A stretch of DNA of 11,699 nucleotides, from assembly GCA_947381875.1 (NCBI GenBank), contig CANCXY010000093.1, positions 1 to 11,699 on the forward strand, given 5' to 3'. A model generated the notes under the pieces. The model was not told the origin of the DNA. It did not search any database and worked only from the letters and a program-made list of their open reading frames with translations. Position numbers and translations under genes: made by a program. Of the stretch, positions 1 to 5,335 are shown one piece after another (within the stretch, counting starts at the first letter, position 1; the number at the start of each line of letters is the position of its first letter). The stretch is from an uncultured Clostridia bacterium. GTDB lineage: Bacteria; Bacillota; Clostridia; Oscillospirales; Ruminococcaceae.

Positions 1-780
1 GAAGCCGGTATCCTCCGCCGCCGCGCCTGTCAGGAAGATGATGCGGCGCAGGACAATCTGCACGACCTCCATCGACTGGTCGTTGATATACATCATCGCG
101 CCAAAGTAGGCGTTCCAGTGGCCGACCGCGTAGAACAGCGCCACGCTGGCAAGCACTGGGGTGGAGAGCGGCAGGATAATGCGCACGAATGTAAGCAGGT
201 CGTTTGAGCCGTCGATGGTGGCCGCTTCCTCTAACTCCATCGGGAGACCCTGGAAATAGTTCTTGATGATGATCATGTTAAACGCGCTCATAGCGCCCGG
301 CAGCCACAGCGCCCAGTAGGTGTTGCGCAGATTCAGCACCTGCGCAATCAGCAGGTAGCTTGGAATCATGCCGCCGCCGAAAAGCATGATGACGACGACC
401 ATGTTCATCACGAAGTTGCGGCCTTTGAGGTATGGGCGGGAGATCGGGTATGCCAGCGTGCAGGACACGAACATGTTGATAAGCGTGCCAATCACCGTAA
501 CGATCACCGAGTTTTTCAGCCCGTTGAATACCGAACCGTCGCGGGCAATATAGATGTACGCGTTGAACGACCATTCGCGCGGAAGGATGAAGAACGGGCG
601 TTCTACGATCTCACGTTCCGTCGCGAACGACGCGCCCAGAACATACAGGAACGGAAGTACGCACAGCAGCGCGCATATGCCGACGAAAACGTACAGGATC
701 ACCTGTAAAACCATATCGCCAGGGCTGCGTTTGTCGAGCGCACCGGTAGCTTTGATTTTTTCTGTATTTGCAGCAGCCAT
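1..780 (-). CDS. Carbohydrate ABC transporter permease, LplC/YtcP-like (partial, 3' end outside window)
   Basis: This is an inner-membrane permease subunit of a type I (MalG-like) sugar importer. It would pair with the permease encoded just upstream to pass a carbohydrate delivered by a lipoprotein binding protein. The 260 codons present read from ATG at 780 to the window edge with no stop, so the C-terminus (usually about 35-45 residues more) is missing. Membrane segments are visible at about residues 24-50, 88-110, 123-146, 155-172 and 207-225. The EAA loop that docks on the ATPase begins at about residue 184 (EEAATIDGS, then ILPLSTP). The start is preceded by GAGGGGG at 8-nt spacing, which overlaps the stop codon of the upstream gene; the gap is only 13 nt, so the two are co-transcribed and probably coupled. 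Neither a binding protein nor an ATPase gene is in the window. The family call is firm; the substrate cannot be read from sequence. Confidence 0.9.
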   Translation of the reverse strand, partial: MAAANTEKIKATGALDKRSPGDMVLQVILYVFVGICALLCVLPFLYVLGASFATEREIVERPFFILPREWSFNAYIYIARDGSVFNGLKNSVIVTVIGTLINMFVSCTLAYPISRPYLKGRNFVMNMVVVIMLFGGGMIPSYLLIAQVLNLRNTYWALWLPGAMSAFNMIIIKNYFQGLPMELEEAATIDGSNDLLTFVRIILPLSTPVLASVALFYAVGHWNAYFGAMMYINDQSMEVVQIVLRRIIFLTGAAAEDTGF

Positions 781-793
781 TCGGTACACCCCC

Positions 794-1780
794 TCAATAC
801 AGCCCGGATTCGCCGAGCATCTTGGAGATCTTGTTCGCGCCGAGTACCATAATCAGGCTGACGATGGATTTGAACAGGCCCGCCGTCGTCGCCAGCGAGT
901 ACTGGCCCTGCTGGACGCCGCGTGTATATACATATGTATCAAACACTTCCGCGACGGAGCGGTTCATGGCGTTCTGCATCAGGAAGATCTGCTCATAGCC
1001 CGTATTCAGCACAGCGCCGACGCGCATGATGAGCATGATAACGATGGTGCCGCGGATGGCGGGCAGCGTAACGTGCCACATCAGGCCCCAGCGGCCCGCG
1101 CCGTCGATCTTCGCGGCTTCGTAGAGCTGCGGGTCGACGCTGGAAAGGGCCGACAGGTAAATGATGGTACCGTAGCCCGTTTCCTTCCACAGGCTCTGGC
1201 CGACGATCAGCGTGACAAAGAGGTTCGGGTCGCTCAGCAGGTCGGGCGCGTTCTCACGACCGACCATCTGCACGAACAGGTTGTATACAATCCCCTCTGT
1301 CGTGCTGAAAAGCTGGAACGTGAGCGTCGCCACAATAACCAGCGAGATAAAGTGCGGGATGTACACGAACGTTTGGCTGAGCCGCTTGAACCACTGGCAG
1401 TGCAGTTCGTTGAGAATCAGCGCCAGGATGATCGGCGCGGGGAATCCGATCAACAGGTTTGTCAGCGAGATAGCCAGCGTGTTGCGCAAAAGGTTTCCGA
1501 AATCGGTACCTGTAAACAGCATCTTAAAGTTATCAAAGCCGACTTTCGGGCTGTGGAGCAGGCAGCCGATGATGGAATCGCCCGCATACGGGCTGAAGTT
1601 CTCGAACGCCATGATAAGTCCGCCCATTGGCAGATAGCAGAATACGATCATCCACACGATACCGGGTATCAGCATCACATACAGCCATCCATGCTGTTTG
1701 AACGCTTTCCCCCAGGTGTCGTGGGTCGCCAATGGCGAGGGCGCTTTTTTGCTCTTACGAGCCGCCGCAGTATTGGCCAT
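794..1780 (-). CDS. Carbohydrate ABC transporter permease, LplB/YtcO-like
   Basis: This is the first permease of the importer pair and the partner of the LplC-like protein, so the two would form the heterodimeric membrane pore. It has 328 residues, a normal length for MalF-type LplB proteins. After a basic, hydrophilic N-terminus (to about residue 30) come membrane segments at about 33-58, 99-123, 138-158, 188-210, 243-262 and 298-315. The EAA loop starts at residue 221 (EAAKIDGAG, then LPAIRG). An in-frame ATG two codons earlier (1786) abuts the AAGGAGG site with no spacing, whereas ATG 1780 has an ideal 6-nt spacing, so I chose 1780. The gene stops with TGA at 794-796, 13 nt before the next gene. 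LplB/YtcO homologues take up oligosaccharides or alditol-linked sugars, but the substrate here is unknown. A long leader with several hairpins precedes it. Confidence 0.93.
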   Translation of the reverse strand: MANTAAARKSKKAPSPLATHDTWGKAFKQHGWLYVMLIPGIVWMIVFCYLPMGGLIMAFENFSPYAGDSIIGCLLHSPKVGFDNFKMLFTGTDFGNLLRNTLAISLTNLLIGFPAPIILALILNELHCQWFKRLSQTFVYIPHFISLVIVATLTFQLFSTTEGIVYNLFVQMVGRENAPDLLSDPNLFVTLIVGQSLWKETGYGTIIYLSALSSVDPQLYEAAKIDGAGRWGLMWHVTLPAIRGTIVIMLIMRVGAVLNTGYEQIFLMQNAMNRSVAEVFDTYVYTRGVQQGQYSLATTAGLFKSIVSLIMVLGANKISKMLGESGLY

Positions 1781-1786
1781 TTGCAT

Positions 1787-1793
1787 CCTCCTT
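1787..1793 (-). promoter_or_regulatory. Ribosome binding site of the LplB-like gene (decides start)
   Basis: The minus strand reads AAGGAGG directly next to ATG 1786 and 6 nt before ATG 1780. The spacing makes 1780 the working start codon. Confidence 0.8.
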
Positions 1794-1808
1794 ACATCAC
1801 AAATGTGC

Positions 1809-1930
1809 AGCCGTCCCTTCCAACGGCTACCTTTGAGATGGGCTTTGCCCGCCGTGCCGCCTCTCCTCTCCTGGGCACGCCGCAGCAGGGCGCGAAGCCC
1901 GCGTACTATGGACGGCTCGCGCCGCCGTCC
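1809..1930. other. GC-rich hairpin cluster in the leader of the permease operon
   Basis: Four inverted repeats lie within about 120 nt: 1809-1828 (AGCCGT/ACGGCT, 8-nt loop), 1840-1850 (GGGC-TTT-GCCC), 1888-1900 (GGGC-GCGAA-GCCC) and 1910-1930 (GGACGGC, 7-nt loop, GCCGTCC). The block is very GC-rich and ends abruptly at an AT-rich stretch from about 1931. It would lie in the 5' leader of the permease mRNA (minus). I see no T-box or other riboswitch motif. The high density of short hairpins resembles a dispersed intergenic repeat, but one copy in the window cannot prove that. Confidence 0.45.
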
Positions 1931-1974
1931 CTATTCACTTTCTATTTTACTCCCAATTCACTCTTTTTCTCTCC

Positions 1975-2003
1975 ATTTTAGCTGTCATACTGTGCAATTT
2001 CGA
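1975..2003 (-). promoter_or_regulatory. Weak candidate promoter for the permease operon
   Basis: On the minus strand TCGAAA and TAAAAT are separated by 17 nt, which matches sigma-A at 4 of 6 and 5 of 6 positions. It would give a leader of about 190 nt. The AT-rich surroundings make chance matches likely, so this is only a suggestion. Confidence 0.25.
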
Positions 2004-2086
2004 TTGTTTTTAATTTTTCTTATTTCTTCCCATACAGGAATTTCCCAAAAACCTTTCCCCTTTTTGACCATTTTTTAGCCAATTTT

Positions 2087-2101
2087 TCACAACGTTTGTG
2101 A
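2087..2101. promoter_or_regulatory. Palindrome TCACAA-CGT-TTGTGA, possible operator
   Basis: This is a perfect 6+3+6 inverted repeat with an AACGTT core. It lies between the two divergent transcription units, upstream of the candidate permease promoter. A central CG in a short dyad is typical of operators for LacI-family sugar regulators, which would suit a sugar importer. No such regulator is encoded in the window, so the assignment is inference. Confidence 0.4.
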
Positions 2102-2138
2102 TATATGCACAATTTTCAGCTTTATTTTTCATGCAACC

Positions 2139-2154
2139 CGCTAAAATTTCAGCG
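2139..2154. promoter_or_regulatory. Imperfect 16-bp palindrome, possible regulator site
   Basis: CGCT-AAAATTTC-AGCG is self-complementary except for one pair. Its right flank (2147-2160, minus strand) also resembles a catabolite-responsive element (AAGCG then CTGAAA), but with about three mismatches to the consensus. It lies 40-60 nt upstream of the -10 of the plus-strand membrane-protein operon. Binding is unproven. Confidence 0.3.
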
Positions 2155-2191
2155 CTTTTGCACAGTGTATCTGGTGTAAAAAAAGGAAACG

Positions 2192-2200
2192 TGCTATAGT
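2192..2200 (+). promoter_or_regulatory. Extended -10 promoter of the YesL-like operon
   Basis: TGC-TATAGT forms an extended -10 element (TGn plus 5 of 6 matches to TATAAT). I find no good -35 at 16-18 nt, which extended -10 promoters tolerate. Transcription would start near 2207, giving a leader of about 85 nt before ATG 2292. Confidence 0.45.
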
Positions 2201-2291
2201 AGATAAAATATCCAGCCTGCCGCGCGCAAAAGGGACACCCTCCCCCGTACCACCTCCGCGCGGCGGCTGTCTGGGAAAGGACACTGAAAAA

Positions 2292-3053
2292 ATGAAACAT
2301 CCATCACAACAAGACACTGGCGGCGGGCCGCGCGGGCATGGCTTCGCCCGGTTCTGGAAGGTATTTATGACCGATTCCATGCACCTGCTCGGCGCGGGGG
2401 CACTGGCTACGGCGAGCTTCCTGCCCTTTGCGCTGTGCCTGCTGATCGCCGTCAACAGCCATTCCCTGCTGCCGCTGGTGGTCGGCGGCATTGTGGGCGG
2501 TATGTTGGCCGCGCCACAGCTCTGCGGCGTCGCGGACACAGTTTTGCGCGCCACACGGGAGGACCCGAACGCGTGGTGGGTCATGTACCGCCGCGCCTGG
2601 AAACGCAATGCGAAGGCCACGCTGCTGCCGGGGGCGGTGTTCGGGCTGGTGTTCGGGCTTCAGGTGTTTATCTTTGCGCAGGCCGACAGGGTGCAGCTTG
2701 ACCTGTTCCTTCTGATTTTCATGCTTGTGGGGGCGGCGCTAACGCTGGCGATCGTATCCTGGCTGCTGCCGCAAATGGCGCTGATGGACCTGCCGTTTTC
2801 ACGCGCACTGCTCAATTCGCTGCTTTTATGCGTCCGCTATCCGCTCCGCACGCTGGGCGCGGCGCTTGTGGCGCTGGCCTATTTCGGGTGTATCCTGCTC
2901 GCGTTCCCCTATTCCCTGGTTATCTTCCTGCTGCTGAATTTCTGGTTCCCGCAGCTTGCCACGACCATGATCTTTTATGAGCCGCTGAACGATACATTTC
3001 ATATAGAAGAATCCATCCGGGCTATGGACAGCGCGCACGGACACGACCGGTAA
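2292..3053 (+). CDS. YesL-like (DUF624) integral membrane protein
   Basis: This is a 253-residue polytopic membrane protein. Hydrophobic segments lie at about residues 33-54, 58-78, 109-129, 135-159, 186-205 and 206-225. Between the second and third is a cytosolic-looking stretch (about 80-108) with tryptophans and basic residues (WWVMYRRAWKRN). This layout, with the FWKVF start and the small-residue-rich second segment, resembles the YesL/DUF624 family. Members are often encoded beside LplABC/YtcQP-type sugar importers, as here, but their biochemical role is not established. Upstream AAAGGA sits 11 nt before the ATG. The gene is followed after 15 nt by the next gene, so the two form an operon. 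The family call rests on layout and motif resemblance rather than an alignment, hence moderate confidence; the gene itself is secure. Confidence 0.75.
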   Translation: MKHPSQQDTGGGPRGHGFARFWKVFMTDSMHLLGAGALATASFLPFALCLLIAVNSHSLLPLVVGGIVGGMLAAPQLCGVADTVLRATREDPNAWWVMYRRAWKRNAKATLLPGAVFGLVFGLQVFIFAQADRVQLDLFLLIFMLVGAALTLAIVSWLLPQMALMDLPFSRALLNSLLLCVRYPLRTLGAALVALAYFGCILLAFPYSLVIFLLLNFWFPQLATTMIFYEPLNDTFHIEESIRAMDSAHGHDR

Positions 3054-3068
3054 AGGGGGCGGGCGGCA

Positions 3069-3815
3069 ATGGCACACTATGTTCCCGATGACGGGAAAGG
3101 TTTCGGCATGGTGCAGCCGCGCGAATACACCCGCGCGGAAAAAGCGCGCAACTGGTGGCACTACCACGCAGGGTGGATTATTTTTGCGGCGGTACTGATT
3201 TTCGGCTTTGCCTATTTCATCCACGATATGTTTTTCCGCCCCCGGCCAGACTATCAAATCGCCTTTGTGACCACCCGCGACGTGCCCTCCGCGGTACGCG
3301 CGAACCTGCAAACGAGGCTGGAGGAACTGGGCGAAGATGTGAACGGCGACGGGCGCGTACAGGTAGAACTGCTTGTCTACCCGCTCGGTTTTGACACACA
3401 GAGCCAGATCAATGTAGACGCCACCTCCACCTCCGTGACGCGCCTGACGGTCGACCTGACAACGGGGCGGGTATACCTTGTCCTGCTGGACGACCCCGAA
3501 GGCTTTCAGAAACGCATCGGCGCGCTGGGGTACCTGGACGGCAGCGCGCCAGATACCGCCGACGCGACACACGGCGCAGCCAACTGGCGGCAGATGGCCT
3601 ACTCGTGGGAAAACTGCCCCGTGCTGAGCGGGCTGGACCTCGGCACCTACCTCCCGTTCACTGCCCCCGATGGCGGCGAGGAGGACGGGCAGTCCGTGAT
3701 GACCGGCATCTATATTGCGCGCCGCGCCCTGCGCAGCAAAGTACAGGAGCAATCATTCTCCGCCGACACGCAGCTATGGGAAACACTGACGGCAAACGCC
3801 GTCCCCCTCCCATAA
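3069..3815 (+). CDS. Single-pass membrane protein of unknown function
   Basis: This protein has 248 residues. A basic, tryptophan-rich cytosolic head (residues 1-33, ending ARNWWHYH) is followed by one membrane segment (about 35-55) and a soluble domain of about 190 residues. The positive-inside pattern puts that domain outside the cell. Residues 90-96 (DVNGDGR) look like a calcium-binding EF-hand/dockerin loop, but the acidic residue expected at loop position 12 is one place early (E100). I recognise no catalytic motif. The head and the DVNGDG stretch recall short conserved proteins that accompany YesL-like genes in Clostridia; that is memory, not a search. The start has AAGGGGGCGGGC just upstream, and the gene ends in tandem TAA codons. 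Co-transcription with the upstream gene is likely. A role in envelope or sugar-uptake physiology is only a guess. Confidence 0.8.
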   Translation: MAHYVPDDGKGFGMVQPREYTRAEKARNWWHYHAGWIIFAAVLIFGFAYFIHDMFFRPRPDYQIAFVTTRDVPSAVRANLQTRLEELGEDVNGDGRVQVELLVYPLGFDTQSQINVDATSTSVTRLTVDLTTGRVYLVLLDDPEGFQKRIGALGYLDGSAPDTADATHGAANWRQMAYSWENCPVLSGLDLGTYLPFTAPDGGEEDGQSVMTGIYIARRALRSKVQEQSFSADTQLWETLTANAVPLP

Positions 3816-3822
3816 TAAAAAC

Positions 3823-3857
3823 ACGGCCCTTACCCGCGCTATACGGATAAGAGCCGT
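3823..3857 (-). terminator. Rho-independent terminator, best formed from the minus strand (pfkA side)
   Basis: ACGGC and GCCGT arms frame a 15-bp stem with a 5-nt loop. In RNA from the minus strand three positions pair as G-U wobbles; from the plus strand the same positions are C-A mismatches. The minus-strand stem is followed by GTTTTTATTAT, the plus-strand one by CTTATTTATA. It therefore fits best as the pfkA terminator, and can also end the plus-strand operon that stops at 3815. Confidence 0.8.
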
Positions 3858-3945
3858 CTTATTTATACCTTTCCCCCCGCCTTCGGCGGAGAGAATGCCT
3901 GATATCAGCAAACGAAACTTGAAAATGATGGAACAAGATGGGTTT

Positions 3946-4016
3946 CCAAAGGGGGCTTGCCCCCTTTGGCGGAGTCCAGAGGCAGAGCCTCTGGGCAGGT
4001 TTGGGCGGCAGCCCAA
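3946..4016. repeat. Three tandem hairpins behind pfkA, possible dispersed intergenic repeat
   Basis: Three perfect stem-loops follow one another: 3946-3969 (10-bp stem, CCAAAGGGGG arm, loop CTTG), 3976-3994 (8-bp stem, CCAGAGGC arm, loop AGA) and 4001-4016 (6-bp stem, TTGGGC arm, loop GGCA). The third starts 4 nt from the pfkA stop codon. None is followed by a T-run, so they are not ordinary terminators. A fourth small hairpin with CCGCC/GGCGG arms lies at 3877-3889. Similar hairpin strings recur between genes in Oscillospiraceae as I remember them; no second copy is present here. Confidence 0.6.
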
Positions 4017-4019
4017 CAA

Positions 4020-5096
4020 TCAGCCGAGGCTGATGCCCATGCGGCGGGCGACGGTGAGCATGTCGCAGGTTTCGGGTACGAGCTTGGATTTGCCCGCGAT
4101 GTCTTTCAGGGGGTTGGCTGTGACGATGTTGTTTTTCATAGCGACGGCCACGCCGTAGTGGTCGGCTTCGACCAGCTTGGCAGCGTGCGCGCCGAACTGC
4201 GTCGCCAATACGCGGTCATAGGCAGACGGGCTGCCGCCGCGCTGCATGTGGCCGGGCACGCATACGCGCGTCTCGCAGCCAGTCATCTCCTGGATCTGGT
4301 GCGCGATGCGGTTCGTCGCCGTCGTCTCGCCCGCCTCGGAGCGCTTGGCAGCGCGCTCCTTTTTCTTCATCGCGGCTTCGCGCACATCATATACGCCCTC
4401 GGCAACGGCGATGATGGAGAACGTCTTGCCCTGGTCGGCGCGCTTCTGAATGGCCTTGCACACATTTTCAATATTGTATGGCAGCTCTGGGATCAGGATG
4501 ATGTCCGCGCCGCCCGCGACACCGGAATACAGCGTCAGCCAGCCCGCTTTGTTGCCCATAATCTCAATTACCATGCAGCGGCGGTGGCTGGATGCGGTGG
4601 TGTGGATGCGGTCGATTACTTCTGTCGCGATATCTACCGCTGTGTGGAAACCGAAGGTCACGTCTGTCCCATAAATATCATTGTCGATCGTTTTGGGCAG
4701 GCCGATGATGTTCAGGCCCTCCTCGCTGAGCAGGTTGGCCGTCTTATGCGTGCCGTTGCCGCCCAGACAGAGCAGGCAGTCCAGTTTTGCCTCCTTATAG
4801 GTCTTCTTCATGGCCGCAACCTTGTCTATGTTGTCGTCCTCCACAACCGTCATCAGTTTGAACGGCGTGCGCTTGGTGCCGAGGATGGTGCCGCCCATCG
4901 TGAGGATACCGGAAAACTCGTACTGCTGCATCTCGCGCCAGTCGCCCTTGATCAGGCCGTCGTAGCCGTTGAGGATGCCGATGATCTCCACATCGTCTTT
5001 GAAACGCTGATACAGCGCTTTGGCCGCGCCGCGGATAGTGGCGTTAAGACCCGGACAGTCGCCGCCTGAGGTAAGGATGCCCACACGTTTTTTCAT
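4020..5096 (-). CDS. pfkA: 6-phosphofructokinase (atypical, probably ATP-dependent)
   Basis: This cytosolic enzyme phosphorylates fructose 6-phosphate to fructose 1,6-bisphosphate, the committed step of glycolysis. It has 358 residues. Motifs in order: the nucleotide loop GGDCPGLNATIR (11-22), GGNGT (112-116), the catalytic loop PKTIDND (134-140, base D138), MGNKAG (180-185), IPE (202-204) and substrate-binding PGHMQRGG (281-288). The residue matching E. coli Gly104 is G115, which favours ATP; the one matching Gly124 is K135, a lysine shared with pyrophosphate-dependent enzymes. N114 replaces the usual Mg-site Asp103. This combination occurs in a clostridial PfkA group as I recall it. An upstream in-frame ATG (5198) is rejected: ATG 5096 has AAGGG at 6-nt spacing and begins the conserved MKKRVGILTSGG. 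The gene is single, with its own promoter and terminator. Confidence 0.95.
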   Translation of the reverse strand: MKKRVGILTSGGDCPGLNATIRGAAKALYQRFKDDVEIIGILNGYDGLIKGDWREMQQYEFSGILTMGGTILGTKRTPFKLMTVVEDDNIDKVAAMKKTYKEAKLDCLLCLGGNGTHKTANLLSEEGLNIIGLPKTIDNDIYGTDVTFGFHTAVDIATEVIDRIHTTASSHRRCMVIEIMGNKAGWLTLYSGVAGGADIILIPELPYNIENVCKAIQKRADQGKTFSIIAVAEGVYDVREAAMKKKERAAKRSEAGETTATNRIAHQIQEMTGCETRVCVPGHMQRGGSPSAYDRVLATQFGAHAAKLVEADHYGVAVAMKNNIVTANPLKDIAGKSKLVPETCDMLTVARRMGISLG

Positions 5097-5163
5097 CTGA
5101 AGCCCTTCTTCCTGTGATGTTGTGCGCGGAACGGGGAGTGTCCAGACTGCGGAGCGTGTTTCC

Positions 5164-5231
5164 GTGTATTCTCTGCCCTGCGGGCGGGGAATACACAAGC
5201 CCCCGCGTTGGATACTCGCGCGGAACGCGCG
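5164..5231 (-). promoter_or_regulatory. Structured 5' leader of pfkA
   Basis: The leader of about 155 nt between the promoter and ATG 5096 contains two inverted repeats: 5164-5196 (outer GTGTATTC/GAATACAC, 15 positions, 3-nt loop) and 5217-5231 (CGCGCG-GAA-CGCGCG). CCCCGC at 5201-5206 can pair instead with GCGGGG at 5184-5189, which would break the larger hairpin. There is no T-run, so I do not call it a terminator, and it matches no riboswitch I know. Confidence 0.4.
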
Positions 5232-5257
5232 GTGAATATTTGAGAACCTCTGTTTTT

Positions 5258-5286
5258 AGTATAAGTGGATGGGGCGCGTTTGTCAA
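5258..5286 (-). promoter_or_regulatory. Consensus sigma-A promoter of pfkA
   Basis: On the minus strand TTGACA (5281-5286, perfect) and TATACT (5258-5263, 5 of 6) are separated by exactly 17 nt. Transcription should start near 5251. The promoter lies about 50 nt behind the Bce permease gene. I see no terminator between them, so read-through into pfkA is also possible. Confidence 0.85.
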
Positions 5287-5335
5287 TTCCTGTTTTGCTT
5301 TATTTTGGCAGGGCGCGGGCGGCTTTTTGTATGCG

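Noticed and set aside
1800..1935. T-box or known riboswitch in the permease leader
   Set aside because: No T-box GGTGG..CCGCG-type motif, no terminator with T-run and no conserved riboswitch core are visible.
554..1981. A 475-codon open frame on the plus strand opposite the permease gene
   Set aside because: It lies antisense to a clear ABC permease, has low-complexity Arg/Gln/His-rich translation and no ribosome binding site. GC-rich third positions produce such long shadow frames.
2826..3752. A 308-codon open frame on the minus strand opposite the YesL-like pair
   Set aside because: It covers parts of two convincing membrane-protein genes that have their own ribosome binding sites and hydrophobic segments; its own translation has no domain.
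3957..5069. A 370-codon open frame on the plus strand opposite pfkA
   Set aside because: It is antisense to a fully motif-supported PfkA, starts inside the hairpin string and its translation resembles no protein family.
5097..5198. N-terminal extension of PfkA to ATG 5198
   Set aside because: The 34 extra residues precede the conserved PFK N-terminus and come from the structured leader; a good ribosome binding site lies directly before 5096.
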